Shown: positions 32,282 to 41,113 of the stretch, piece after piece | Layout of the letters: the number at the start of each line of letters is the position of its first letter | How positions within the stretch are numbered: position 1 is the first letter of the stretch | NCBI GenBank assembly: GCA_017443065.1 | Contig: JAFSPF010000015.1 | Location: forward strand, 1-53,782 | DNA: 53,782 nt | Origin: Lachnospiraceae bacterium | GTDB taxonomy: Bacteria > Bacillota > Clostridia > Lachnospirales > Lachnospiraceae | Direction: 5' to 3' | Translations under genes and position numbers: made by a program | The notes under the pieces: model-generated | The model's database searches: none | What the model was told of the DNA's origin: nothing | The model's input: the letters and a program-made list of their open reading frames with translations, nothing else

Positions 32282-32521
32282 TCAGATCAGCCCCTGTTCC
32301 AACGCCTCCGCATCCGGCTCCAGATATATCTCTTTGTTCACGTTTTCCTCATGCTGCAGGGTGGTCTCATCGACCGCCGAACCGTGCCCCGTCAGCGCCG
32401 CGAAGGGCGCAAACTGCGCCGCGCGCTTTTCCCTGTCCATGCGCGGATGGTGTTTGCTTTCCGGGTGCGGGAGCTTGATGATATCGGCATATTCCTCGAT
32501 GCGGCGCGGATGGTGCTTCAT
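32282..32521 (-). CDS. YolD-like small protein linked to Y-family polymerase
   Basis: A 79-residue protein. The core YADIIKLPHPESKHHPRM followed by DREKRAAQFAPFAALTGHGS is the typical pattern of small proteins encoded beside error-prone UvrX/DinB-like polymerases in Firmicutes (YolD-like). Its ATG overlaps the polymerase stop by 4 bases, so the two are translated together. The biochemical role is not known; a regulator or cofactor of the polymerase is the usual suggestion. A perfect palindrome TGCGCCATGGCGCA lies just after it (32250-32263), without a T-tract. Confidence 0.8.
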   Translation of the reverse strand: MKHHPRRIEEYADIIKLPHPESKHHPRMDREKRAAQFAPFAALTGHGSAVDETTLQHEENVNKEIYLEPDAEALEQGLI

Positions 32522-34029
32522 GCCCTGTGCCCTCCGATCTGTGCGTTGCGCTCCATTGTCGTCGCGCCCTCCTCCAGGTTCATCCCCTTCACCAGCGCGT
32601 TTTTCCCGTAGCGGTCCTGGATGTCCAGTATCGCGTGCTGCAGGCGCTTTTCGCGTTGCAGGCGCTCCTCCTCTTCTTCCTTTTTTGCGTAATCCGTAAA
32701 CAGATCCATCTGCTCGTAACTTTCCGCTTCCGCCTGCTGCTTCTCCTCCACCAGGGCTTCCGCGGAAACGGTGATTCTCCGGACGGTGAGCGCAGGGTTC
32801 ACGATGCGGTCATAGAGCTCCATCACGGCGTCCAGGATGATCCTTGTGGAGGAGGTCGGCTGATCAAAGCGGTGAGAGCCGTGCGCGTGCTTCGGCACCG
32901 CCCTGCCGTACCAGTCATTTTTGATCTCCCCCCGGTAGCCGGAGCCGTTTTTCAGATTTTCGATGTCATAGCCGATCGTCAGCGTGATCTGCGACGTGTA
33001 CAGATGCTTCTTCACCAGATCCAGCACCATGAGGTCCGTCATTTCCTTGACAATCAGCCTGGCCTTTTCAAAGGGATAGGGCTCCTGCAGCACCTGCCCG
33101 GAGCTGAGGGAATTGGACATGGGGACATAGGTCTTGATCTCCTCCATTGTGCAGGGCTCGTAGCCCCAGGCGTGATCGATCAGCAGCTCCGCGTTCACGC
33201 CGAAAAGCCTGTAGAGCAGCTCCTCATTGTGATACGCGCCCTCCGCACCGACGGAGCACCTGGCCACATCGCCCATCGTGAACATGCCGTGCTCCGCGAG
33301 CTTCTTCGCGTAGCCCCTGCCGATCCGCCAGAAATCCGTGAGCGGCTCATGCGTCCACAGCGCCTCCCGGTAACTGATCTCGTCAAAGGTCGCGATCCGG
33401 ACGCCGTCCTCATCGGACTGAATCTTCTTTGCCCCGATATCCATGGCGATTTTGGCAAGATAGAGATTGGTGCCGATCCCGGCCGTGGCCGTCATGCCGG
33501 TTTCGTTTGCGACGCGCAGGAGGATGTCCTTTGCGAGCGCCTGCGGGCTTTTCCCGTGGATGGAGAGATAGCTCGTCACATCCATAAAGACCTCGTCAAT
33601 GGAATAGACATGGATGTCCGCGGGCGCAACGTAATCCAGATAGATATCATAGATTCTGGTACTGTAATTCACGTACAGCCGCATTCTCGGCGTGGCGGTG
33701 ATGTAGTCCACGGCAAGCGTCTTGTCCTTTTCAATCGCGTGCGCGTCCGTGGACGAGCCCTCCTGCACGCCGTGAGCTCTCCGCTTCCGCTCGATGTTGA
33801 CCTCCCTGACCCGCTCGATCACCTCAAAGAGCCTTGCCCTTCCCGGAATCCCGAAGGCCTTCAGCGACGGCGACACCGCCAGGCAGATCGTTTTTTCCGT
33901 GCGCGACAAATCCGCGACAACCAGATTGGTCGTCAGCGGATTCAGGCCGCGCTCCATGCATTCCACGGAGGCATAAAAAGATTTCAGGTCAATCGCGAGA
34001 TAAACGCGCTCCGTCTGCATGTCATTCAT
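32518..34029 (-). CDS. Y-family DNA polymerase (UmuC/DinB-like)
   Basis: A 503-residue translesion polymerase. The catalytic carboxylates are in VYLAIDLKSFYASVECMERG (Asp14) and the SIDEVFMDV motif (Asp-Glu near 145). The N-terminal part LVVADLSRTEKTICLAVSP and the helix-hairpin-helix with HGSHRFDQPTSSTRI later are like B. subtilis UvrX/YqjW types. The C-terminal tail is Glu-rich (KKEEEEERLQREKR) and probably helical; a beta-clamp-binding segment could be there (EQMDLFTDYA, compare QxxLF). The start is not certain because no strong ribosome site precedes ATG 34029. The gene follows udk by 7 bases. Confidence 0.9.
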   Translation of the reverse strand: MNDMQTERVYLAIDLKSFYASVECMERGLNPLTTNLVVADLSRTEKTICLAVSPSLKAFGIPGRARLFEVIERVREVNIERKRRAHGVQEGSSTDAHAIEKDKTLAVDYITATPRMRLYVNYSTRIYDIYLDYVAPADIHVYSIDEVFMDVTSYLSIHGKSPQALAKDILLRVANETGMTATAGIGTNLYLAKIAMDIGAKKIQSDEDGVRIATFDEISYREALWTHEPLTDFWRIGRGYAKKLAEHGMFTMGDVARCSVGAEGAYHNEELLYRLFGVNAELLIDHAWGYEPCTMEEIKTYVPMSNSLSSGQVLQEPYPFEKARLIVKEMTDLMVLDLVKKHLYTSQITLTIGYDIENLKNGSGYRGEIKNDWYGRAVPKHAHGSHRFDQPTSSTRIILDAVMELYDRIVNPALTVRRITVSAEALVEEKQQAEAESYEQMDLFTDYAKKEEEEERLQREKRLQHAILDIQDRYGKNALVKGMNLEEGATTMERNAQIGGHRA

Positions 34030-34036
34030 ACCGTAT

Positions 34037-34654
34037 TCAGGTGGCGAGGTGCGTGGACATGCGGCCTAAGACCATGTCGAGGGCGACCTGGTTTTCGCCG
34101 CCGACGGGGATGATGACATCCGCATAGCGCTTGGATGGCTCCACAAAGGCCTCATGCATGGGTTTGACGGTGGTGAGGTACTGATTAATGACGGAATCCA
34201 GGGTTCTGCCGCGTTCGTTGACATCACGCAGGATCCTGCGCAGGATCCGCTCGTCCGCGTCCGTATCGACAAAGAGCTTGATGTCCATGAGTTTCCGGAG
34301 GGTTTCCTCGTGGAAGATCAGGATCCCCTCGACGACGATGATGCGGGAGGGCTGGATCGTCAGCGTGTCGTCGGAGCGGTCATGGATCGTGTAGTCATAG
34401 ATGGGACATTCGATCGCGCTGCCCTCGCGCAGCTTCTTTAAATCCTCCACCATCATTTCGGTATCGAAGGCGTTCGGATGGTCGTAGTTGAGCTTGGTGC
34501 GTTCCTCATACGTCAGGTCATGATGCGCCTTGTAATAATTGTCATGGTAAAGGACGGTAACCTCCTCACCGAAGCGCTCCATGATCTTTCTTGTAATGGT
34601 TGTCTTGCCGCTGCCGGTCCCGCCGGCGATCCCGATCACTAAAATGTTTGCCAT
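34037..34654 (-). CDS. udk: Uridine kinase
   Basis: A 205-residue kinase for uridine and cytidine salvage to UMP and CMP. The P-loop GIAGGTGSGKTTITRKI lies at 8-24; YHDNYYKAHHDLTYEER is the substrate region and DIKLFVDTDADERILRRIL holds the lid. AGGGGGT precedes ATG 34654. It is between the ABC exporter genes and the polymerase, in one leftward run. No nucleoside-related partners are nearby. Confidence 0.95.
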   Translation of the reverse strand: MANILVIGIAGGTGSGKTTITRKIMERFGEEVTVLYHDNYYKAHHDLTYEERTKLNYDHPNAFDTEMMVEDLKKLREGSAIECPIYDYTIHDRSDDTLTIQPSRIIVVEGILIFHEETLRKLMDIKLFVDTDADERILRRILRDVNERGRTLDSVINQYLTTVKPMHEAFVEPSKRYADVIIPVGGENQVALDMVLGRMSTHLAT

Positions 34655-34665
34655 GTCTTTACCCC

Positions 34666-36495
34666 CTATTGCGCCGTTACGGCGTGCTCCACCGATTGTA
34701 CCGCAAACTGCCTTGTATATAAATCATAATAATACCCGCGCTGCTTCATCAGCGCCTTATGCTTTCCGCGCTCGATGATCTTGCCGTCGTTCACGACAAG
34801 GATTTCGTCCGCATCCGTGATCGTCGAAAGACGGTGGGCGATCACGAAGCTGGTGCGTCCCTTGATGACGGTCGCGATCGCGTCCTGGATGGCCTTCTCC
34901 GTCACGGTATCGACGGAGCTGGTGGCCTCGTCCAGCACGAGGATCCGCGGATCGGCAAGGATGGCCCTGGCAAAGGACAGCAGCTGCTTTTCTCCCGTGG
35001 AGAGCGCGCTTCCGCCCTCGCCGACGTCCGCGTCAAGACCGCCCTTCATCTTCTTCACGACCCCCTCCGCACTGACGAGCCTTAACGCCTCCATGATCTC
35101 CTCATCCGTGGCGTCCTCCTTGCCGTAGCGTAAGTTGTCACGGACGGAGCCGGAGAACAGATGCGGGGTCTGCAGGACATAGCCGATGTTCGAATGCAGC
35201 CAGAGCTGTGATCGTTCGCGCGCATCCCGCCCGTCGATCAGCACGCGCCCCGAGGTCGGCTCAAAGAAGCGGCAGACGAGGTTCACCAGCGTGGACTTGC
35301 CGGCGCCCGTCTCCCCGACGATCGCGATGTTCGTCCCGTGCGGCACGTTCAGATCAAAATGCTCCAGAACGTTTTCATCGCCGTCCGGATACATGAAGGT
35401 GACGTCCTCAAAGGCCACGTCCCCGTGCAGCTCCTCCCAGTTTTCCTTCTTCGGCTCAAAGGTATCGCCGTATTTCGCAATCACCTCTTCGGAATCCGCC
35501 ACATCCGATTCCGTCGTGATGAGCCTTGTCACGCGTTCGATATTGACCTGCACCTGGATCAGCTGTGAGATCGATTCGATGATGCCCTGCACCGGCTCCA
35601 TGATGTTCAGGGCGTAGGTGGTAAAGACGGACAGCGTGGAAATGCGCATGGCGCCTTCGATCGTCAGGCCTCCGCCCACCATCAGCACGAGGGAGAGCGC
35701 AACGCTTCCCATCAGAATCACCGTGGCCAGGAAGAAGGAGGAATACCGCGTCGCATGGACGGAAACGCGTTTCATCCCTTCCGTCTCTTCAAAGAAGCCG
35801 CCCTCCATCCGCTCTTCGATCACCAGCGTTTTGATGGACCTGGCCCCCGTGATGCCCTCGTTGAAATGGGAGGTGATGCGGGAATTGATCTCACGGATTT
35901 TCCGGTGCAGCGGCAAGAGCTTCCTCTGGAACAGCACAATGATCACCGCCGTCACCGGCACCAGCACGATGACAAACATCGCAAGATAGGCATCCACGAT
36001 CAGCATCATCACGATCATGAAAAGAAGCCAGGAGCCGTTCCAGACGATATCCATGAAGCGCCAGGAAATCAGGCCGCCGATCCGCGCCGTGTCGCTCATG
36101 ATGCGGGAATGGACATAGCCGACATTGTTCTGGTTGAAATACGAAAAGGACAGGGTCTGCAGATGGGAAAAGGCCGTGTTCTTCAAGTCCCTGCCGATAT
36201 TGATTTCCACCTTGCAGCACCAGTAAAGCGTCACGAAATCAATCATGACGAAGCCGACGAGCAGCAGCAGGTAGATCACCGCAAACGCCGGTGCGCTGCT
36301 TAAATCCCTGCCGAAGACGAAGGTGTCCAGCGCGTAGCGGTTGAACAGCGGAAACACCGCGTCGATCAGGGAGCTTAAGCAGCCGAGCGCCACCATGGAG
36401 AGCAGCACCTTCCGGTACGGCCGGATATAGGGCATGAGCCTGGGAACGCCGTACCAGGGCAGCCTTACATAGCTTTTTTCTTCCTGTCCGTCCAT
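34666..36495 (-). CDS. ABC exporter half-transporter, second subunit
   Basis: A 609-residue protein with six membrane segments in the first 330 residues and an ABC ATPase after that. Walker A is GETGAGKST, Walker B is ILVLDEATSSVD with the catalytic Glu, and the signature is ALSTGEKQ, which departs from LSGGQ. Together with its upstream partner it fits the heterodimeric exporters (BmrCD, LmrCD, TM287/288), in which one ATP site is degenerate. AGGAATAAGGA precedes ATG 36495, only 4 bases after the partner's stop. Likely a drug or lipid exporter; the substrate is unknown. Confidence 0.93.
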   Translation of the reverse strand: MDGQEEKSYVRLPWYGVPRLMPYIRPYRKVLLSMVALGCLSSLIDAVFPLFNRYALDTFVFGRDLSSAPAFAVIYLLLLVGFVMIDFVTLYWCCKVEINIGRDLKNTAFSHLQTLSFSYFNQNNVGYVHSRIMSDTARIGGLISWRFMDIVWNGSWLLFMIVMMLIVDAYLAMFVIVLVPVTAVIIVLFQRKLLPLHRKIREINSRITSHFNEGITGARSIKTLVIEERMEGGFFEETEGMKRVSVHATRYSSFFLATVILMGSVALSLVLMVGGGLTIEGAMRISTLSVFTTYALNIMEPVQGIIESISQLIQVQVNIERVTRLITTESDVADSEEVIAKYGDTFEPKKENWEELHGDVAFEDVTFMYPDGDENVLEHFDLNVPHGTNIAIVGETGAGKSTLVNLVCRFFEPTSGRVLIDGRDARERSQLWLHSNIGYVLQTPHLFSGSVRDNLRYGKEDATDEEIMEALRLVSAEGVVKKMKGGLDADVGEGGSALSTGEKQLLSFARAILADPRILVLDEATSSVDTVTEKAIQDAIATVIKGRTSFVIAHRLSTITDADEILVVNDGKIIERGKHKALMKQRGYYYDLYTRQFAVQSVEHAVTAQ

Positions 36496-36498
36496 TCC

Positions 36499-38343
36499 TT
36501 ATTCCTCTTCTTCCAGTCCCGCCTGCATCTGCAGTTCGTAAATCCGGTGGTAAATCCCGCCACGGGCGAGCAGCTCCTCATGCGTGCCTTCCTCCGCAAG
36601 GCGTCCCTTGTCCAGTACCAGGATATGATCCGAGAGCATCAGGGTGGTAATCCGGTGTGCGATCAGGATCACCGTGGCATCCTTTGTCCTTTCGCGCAAC
36701 GCCTCCCGGATCTTTTCATCCGTCTCCGTATCCACCGCGGAGAGGGAATCGTCGAAAATCATGACGGGGGTCCTGCGGATCAGCATCTGTGCGATGGCGG
36801 TGCGCTGTTTCTGTCCGCCGGACAGGGTCACGCCGCGCTCCCCGACCATGGTCTCATAGCCCCTGGAGAAGCCCTTCACCGTTTCGTCGAGGGAAGCGAT
36901 CTGCACCGCCTCGTCCCGCTCCGCATCCGTCGCGTCCTTCTTTGCGATCGTAATATTCTCCTGCAGGGAGCGCGAAAAGAGGTAGGGCTCCTGCAGCACC
37001 ATGCCGATGTGCGCGCGCACGTCCGAACGCTTCAGCTTCCGGATGTCCACGCCGCCGATCGTGATCCTTCCGTTTTCTTCGGGAAGGTCATAGAGCTTTT
37101 CCAGAAGCGCCATCAGTGTCGTCTTGCCGCTGCCGGTGCCCCCGAGAATGCCGACGGTTTCGCCCGCGCGGATCGTGAAGGAAACATCCTTCAGCACCCT
37201 TCCCTTATCGCCGTAGGCAAAGTTTACATGGTCAAAGACGATATCGCCGCCCTCGGGCATCGGGACCGCATCCGCGGCGTCCGTCTCCTCTTCCGCGTTC
37301 ATGATATAGCGGATGCGCTCGATCGAAACGCCGGTGCGGCTCATCTGGGAGATGATACGCCCCAGCATGCGGATCGGCCAGGAGACCATCGCGTTGATGC
37401 CCATAAATTCGATGTAATGTCCCGCGCTGATGACATCAAAGGCGCACATCAGGGCCCCCGCAAACATGATGATGAAGATCTGGAAGCGGGACAGAAAGGA
37501 GCCGATCGACCAGAACACGACAAAGATCCTGCTCAGACGCATGTCCGAGGCGGCAAACACGTCGTTCTGCTTCTCGAAGCGCTCTCTCTCATAACGCTCC
37601 CTTCCGAAGGCCCGGACCACGCGCACGCCGGTCAGGTTTTCCTGCGCGATGGCGGAAAGACGTCCCTCCTCCTCATCCACGATCTTGAAGGCCTTCGCGA
37701 TCTTCCTGTGGAAATAAAGGGAGTTGCCCACGATCACCGGGATAAAGGCGACCGTGATCACGGCCAGCGTCAGATTGATCCGGAACATGAACACGATGCC
37801 CAGAAGAATCAGCACCCCCACGCGGAAGAGCATGACGAGCTGCTCCGAAAGAAAGGCCTTGACCGTCTCCACGTCCGAGGTGCAGCGCTGGATGATATCG
37901 CCGGTCTGGTGTGCACCGTGCCAGGTGAAGGGCAGACGGATGATATGCGCGTACAGATCGTCGCGCATCGTCTTTAAGAGCGTCTCCGCCCCCCTGGAAT
38001 TGCCCATGCGGAAAAAGATGCGGAACACGGCATTTAGGAGCGCGACACCGATGACAAAGAGGGCAATCACCCAGAGATGCGTCCGGAGATATTCGCGTCC
38101 GCCGAGGTTTGTGATCGCGTTGCCCAGCACCCCGGGCAAATCAAAGGCTTCCTCCCCGATCACGCTGTCCACGGTAAAGCCGATCACGCGCGGATTGACC
38201 AGGCCGCTGAAGGCAAGAAGCATCGCCATGACGGCGCTTAACACAAAGTAACGCTTGGAGCCGCGCAAAAAATAAAACAACATTTCCCTGTTGTTTGTGA
38301 AGCGTCCATTGGTTAAAACGGGGTCTTTTTTGTGTTGCGCCAT
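36499..38343 (-). CDS. ABC exporter half-transporter, first subunit
   Basis: A 614-residue half-transporter from ATG 38343 (MAQHKKDPVL). Six membrane helices precede the ATPase. Walker A is GGTGSGKTT and the signature is canonical, LSGGQKQR, but the Walker B reads PVMIFDDSLSAVD, with Asp in place of the catalytic Glu. The composite ATP site formed by this Walker B and the partner's LSTGE signature is therefore the degenerate one. No ribosome site lies upstream of the ATG; the -10 box (complement of 38354-38359) puts the transcript start about 4 bases before it, so the mRNA may be leaderless. The frame extends far upstream but that region overlaps a divergent gene. Confidence 0.92.
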   Translation of the reverse strand: MAQHKKDPVLTNGRFTNNREMLFYFLRGSKRYFVLSAVMAMLLAFSGLVNPRVIGFTVDSVIGEEAFDLPGVLGNAITNLGGREYLRTHLWVIALFVIGVALLNAVFRIFFRMGNSRGAETLLKTMRDDLYAHIIRLPFTWHGAHQTGDIIQRCTSDVETVKAFLSEQLVMLFRVGVLILLGIVFMFRINLTLAVITVAFIPVIVGNSLYFHRKIAKAFKIVDEEEGRLSAIAQENLTGVRVVRAFGRERYERERFEKQNDVFAASDMRLSRIFVVFWSIGSFLSRFQIFIIMFAGALMCAFDVISAGHYIEFMGINAMVSWPIRMLGRIISQMSRTGVSIERIRYIMNAEEETDAADAVPMPEGGDIVFDHVNFAYGDKGRVLKDVSFTIRAGETVGILGGTGSGKTTLMALLEKLYDLPEENGRITIGGVDIRKLKRSDVRAHIGMVLQEPYLFSRSLQENITIAKKDATDAERDEAVQIASLDETVKGFSRGYETMVGERGVTLSGGQKQRTAIAQMLIRRTPVMIFDDSLSAVDTETDEKIREALRERTKDATVILIAHRITTLMLSDHILVLDKGRLAEEGTHEELLARGGIYHRIYELQMQAGLEEEE

Positions 38344-38353
38344 GATGCGTTTC

Positions 38354-38383
38354 ATTATACTATATTGCATCCGCTCCGTGCAA
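38354..38383 (-). promoter_or_regulatory. Promoter of the ABC exporter operon
   Basis: On the minus strand TTGCAC (complement of 38378-38383), an 18-bp spacer and TATAAT (complement of 38354-38359). The predicted start of transcription, about 38347, is only 4 bases before the ATG at 38343. Confidence 0.6.
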
Positions 38384-38434
38384 TGCCGCAGGCGCCGCCG
38401 AATGGCGGACCGGAGGGGCGCGATTCCCCCGGAC

Positions 38435-38463
38435 TTGCCAATCAGCGCGATTTCCCCTAAAAT
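38435..38463 (+). promoter_or_regulatory. Promoter of the transglutaminase-like gene
   Basis: TTGCCA (38435-38440), a 17-bp spacer and TAAAAT (38458-38463). The predicted transcript start is at about 38470, right at the ATG (38471), so the message may be leaderless, as on the divergent side. Confidence 0.5.
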
Positions 38464-38470
38464 AGTCTGC

Positions 38471-39910
38471 ATGAACCGCAGACGCAGACAACGCAGGAAG
38501 ATGGTCCTGCTGTATATTGCCTTCTTTGTTTCTCTGGCGGCACTGGTCATTTCCATCGGTCTGTTCTTCACGATACAGAACCGTCTGCCGCAGCCCTCCA
38601 CCGTACTGCCGGCGGATTCCTCCGAAATGATCATCCGGCAGTCATCCGCCGCGGAAGGCGGCCGGGACGCATTCACGAATCCCGAACGGCCTCCCCTGGA
38701 CACCATTGTTTCCGGCGATATCATCCCCGGAAGCGCGGACGGAATCGTGGGCGGAAACGAGGAACCGACGCTTTATTTCCAGACCCCCGCCGCGGCCGCC
38801 GGTGAGGATTATCAGCCGGATCTCTCCTATCTGCCGGAGGAGCTTCGCTCTTCCAGGGAAATCTCCGGCCTCACCTCGGAGCGGATTGCGGAGATCAAGG
38901 GCATGACGGCCGGACGCTATTATTACTATGACTGTCTGACCTCCGAAGAGCAGACCCTGTACGCGGAGCTCTATCACATCATCACTTCGCTTTCGGCGGA
39001 TGTCTTTATCTCCGCGACGGATGCGGAAACGCTGGAAAAAGTCCAGAACTGCGTCATGAACGATCACCCGGAGATCTACTACCTCTCCGGTTATTACACG
39101 ACGCGCTACACGCTCGGCGAGCAGACCGTCGGCTTTTCCTTCTCCGGCCGCTATCTTTACGACAGCGCGGAAATTTCCCGGCGCAATCTCCTGATCGAGG
39201 AGTACATCAACAAATGCCTTGCCTCGCTCCCGGCGAATGCGGACGATTACACGAAGGTCAAATATGTTTACGATTACCTGATCCGCAACACCTCCTACAA
39301 CGTCAACGCCGCGGACAACCAGAATATCTGCTCCGTCATGCTGGGCGGCGAGAGCGTCTGCCAAGGCTACGCGAAGGCCGCGCAGATTCTCTTAAACCGC
39401 GTCCATGTGGACTGCACGCTGGTCGTCGGCACCGTGGAGAGCGGCATGTCCGCCGGCCCCCACGCCTGGAACCTGGTCTTTGCGGACGGCCACTGGTATT
39501 ATCTCGATGTCACCTGGGGCGATGCCTCCTTCCGCAACGGGGATTCCGTGGGCGAGGGCGTCAATTATGATTATCTGCTGACGACAACCGCGGAGATCTC
39601 CCGCACGCACACAATCGGCGGTGTCGTGCCGATGCCGCTCTGCACGCAGATGGATGACAACTATTACATCCGGGAACGCGCCTATTTCACGGAGCCCTCC
39701 CTGGATGCCTTCGGTGCGCTGGTCGCAAGACGCATGTCGGAGGGCTCGCCCGCCGTCACCTTCAAATGCGCCACAAAAGAAGTCTATGACGAAATGCTCC
39801 GGCAGCTGATCGACGAATCCAAGGTCTTCGACTACATACACAAATCGCCGGGCGAGTCTCTTTCCTTTACCCGCTCCGACGATCACTTAAGCTTCACCGT
39901 CTGGTTTTAA
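38471..39910 (+). CDS. Membrane-anchored transglutaminase-like protein
   Basis: A 479-residue protein. A basic N-terminus (MNRRRRQRRK) and one membrane helix (about 12-34) make it a type II membrane protein facing outward. After a Pro/Ser-rich linker (about 35-115) and an unknown helical domain, the transglutaminase/protease-like core carries Cys297 (GESVCQGYAKAA), His331 (GPHAWNLV) and Asp346 (YLDVTWGD), the full triad. Such domains cut or crosslink peptides at the surface. ATG 38471 is chosen from charge pattern and promoter position; there is no clear ribosome site. It is convergent with a sortase gene, so both may act in surface-protein assembly; this is inferred. Confidence 0.85.
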   Translation: MNRRRRQRRKMVLLYIAFFVSLAALVISIGLFFTIQNRLPQPSTVLPADSSEMIIRQSSAAEGGRDAFTNPERPPLDTIVSGDIIPGSADGIVGGNEEPTLYFQTPAAAAGEDYQPDLSYLPEELRSSREISGLTSERIAEIKGMTAGRYYYYDCLTSEEQTLYAELYHIITSLSADVFISATDAETLEKVQNCVMNDHPEIYYLSGYYTTRYTLGEQTVGFSFSGRYLYDSAEISRRNLLIEEYINKCLASLPANADDYTKVKYVYDYLIRNTSYNVNAADNQNICSVMLGGESVCQGYAKAAQILLNRVHVDCTLVVGTVESGMSAGPHAWNLVFADGHWYYLDVTWGDASFRNGDSVGEGVNYDYLLTTTAEISRTHTIGGVVPMPLCTQMDDNYYIRERAYFTEPSLDAFGALVARRMSEGSPAVTFKCATKEVYDEMLRQLIDESKVFDYIHKSPGESLSFTRSDDHLSFTVWF

Positions 39911-39949
39911 TTTCTTCCCCGCCGGGCTTTTGCCCTCATACAGCTGTTG

Positions 39950-41113
39950 TTATTCCCGGACGCCGTGGACGAGGAAGCGGTAGGGCGTGCCGGAGGCGCC
40001 GAAGCAGGTGGAGAGCGTCACGAGGCCCGGGCGGTCCGTGAAGTCGGCTTCGATCGGCTCAATGCTGAGATTCTTTGTGAGATTGACGTAATAATCATAG
40101 CTTTCGGGATCCGTGAACCAGGCAAAACTGTCGCCTTCCTTGTAAACGGAATAATAAGAGTAAATCCGGTATTTCCCGATGGTGCCGTCCGCCTGATAGA
40201 CGTAGAAGAAGGGGTGATTCTCCCGAAGGGAGGGGTCCTGTCCGAATTCGCGCAGACGGCCGAACATCGTGCCGTCGGCCGTGTTGTGCCCGTAGATCAG
40301 CGTGTTCCCGTGGGAAAAATCCGGCAGATTCGTGCATTCCATGAAAATCGAACCCAGCGGGTTGTATTCATCCTCCAGCGTATGGGTGAGGTAGTATTCG
40401 TTGTCCTCTCCCTGCATGACGGGATAGCTTAAGTCCAGCGCCGGCACATGCAGCCATGCCACCACATCCGGATTGATCTCCTTCAGGGACGTAAAATCAA
40501 TGTCCAGCACCGCGCCCTCCGGCCTGCCTTCCTCCTCCGCTTGCTCCGCGGACGATTCCACGGCCGGATCCGCATCGATCGGCGCGGGCGTATCCGTTGT
40601 CAGGGCCGACACCGCACTGTTCTCGGCATTCCCGTAGGTGCTGCGGGCGTTCTGGTAATAATAAACCGCGCGAATGACAAGCGCCGCGGAGCCGATGGCG
40701 ACAATGATGCAAATCACCATCAGAAGCGTGGACACATGCTTCTTCTTCCGCTGCTCCTCCTCCTGCCGTCTGCGCTCGGCAGCTGCCTTCTTCTTTTCGC
40801 GCTTGTGACGCGCTTCCGCAAGCAAATCCGCCTCGGACTTTTCAGCGGCTTCCGTGCGGGGCTGCTCCTTCTTCTCCGCAGGCTTCTGCGCTTCCTTCTC
40901 CGGCTTCGGCTCCGCCGCCTTCGGTGCTTCCTTCTCCGGCTTCACCGTCTCCTTCTCAGGCTTCTGCGCTTCCTTCTCCGGCTTCGGCTCCGCCGCCTTC
41001 GGAGGCTCTTCCGCCGCCTTCGGCGCTTCCGGCGCAAAGTCATCCAGCCATTCCAGCTCCATTTCCGGTGCCGGCGTCTGTTCTGTTTTTTTATTCGTAT
41101 CTTCCGGTGTCAT
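39950..41113 (-). CDS. Class B sortase with repetitive cytoplasmic tail
   Basis: A 387-residue protein. Residues 1-125 are low complexity, rich in Glu, Lys, Pro and Ala, with a repeated block AAEPKPEKEAQKP at about 40-52 and 66-78, then a basic helical stretch (KREKKKAAAERRRQEEEQRK). A membrane helix spans about 127-149. The sortase domain (200-387) has catalytic His276 (IYGHNTADG), Cys370 (TLSTCFGA) and Arg379 (PYRFLVHG). SrtB-type enzymes anchor surface proteins or pilins to peptidoglycan. The extended cytoplasmic tail is unusual. No LPXTG/NPxTx-type substrate is in the window. ATG 41113 overlaps the stop of the small membrane gene upstream by 4 bases. Confidence 0.92.
   Translation of the reverse strand: MTPEDTNKKTEQTPAPEMELEWLDDFAPEAPKAAEEPPKAAEPKPEKEAQKPEKETVKPEKEAPKAAEPKPEKEAQKPAEKKEQPRTEAAEKSEADLLAEARHKREKKKAAAERRRQEEEQRKKKHVSTLLMVICIIVAIGSAALVIRAVYYYQNARSTYGNAENSAVSALTTDTPAPIDADPAVESSAEQAEEEGRPEGAVLDIDFTSLKEINPDVVAWLHVPALDLSYPVMQGEDNEYYLTHTLEDEYNPLGSIFMECTNLPDFSHGNTLIYGHNTADGTMFGRLREFGQDPSLRENHPFFYVYQADGTIGKYRIYSYYSVYKEGDSFAWFTDPESYDYYVNLTKNLSIEPIEADFTDRPGLVTLSTCFGASGTPYRFLVHGVRE
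40880..41002. repeat. 45-bp direct repeat inside the sortase gene
   Basis: A 45-bp sequence at 40880-40924 recurs without change at 40958-41002, 78 bases on. It encodes the repeated Lys/Glu/Pro-rich block of the cytoplasmic tail. Perfect identity at DNA level suggests recent duplication or slippage, so tail length may vary between strains. Confidence 0.85.

Noticed and set aside
32527-34113. 528-codon open frame on the plus strand
   Set aside because: Antisense to the Y-family polymerase gene, which has all catalytic motifs. No ribosome site and no recognisable domain.
36547-37977. 476-codon open frame on the plus strand
   Set aside because: Antisense to the ABC exporter subunit; composition is that of a shadow frame.
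40880-41002. Possible CRISPR-like or VNTR array in the sortase gene
   Set aside because: Only two copies of a coding repeat in frame with the sortase tail, with no spacers and no cas genes. Treated as an internal protein repeat.
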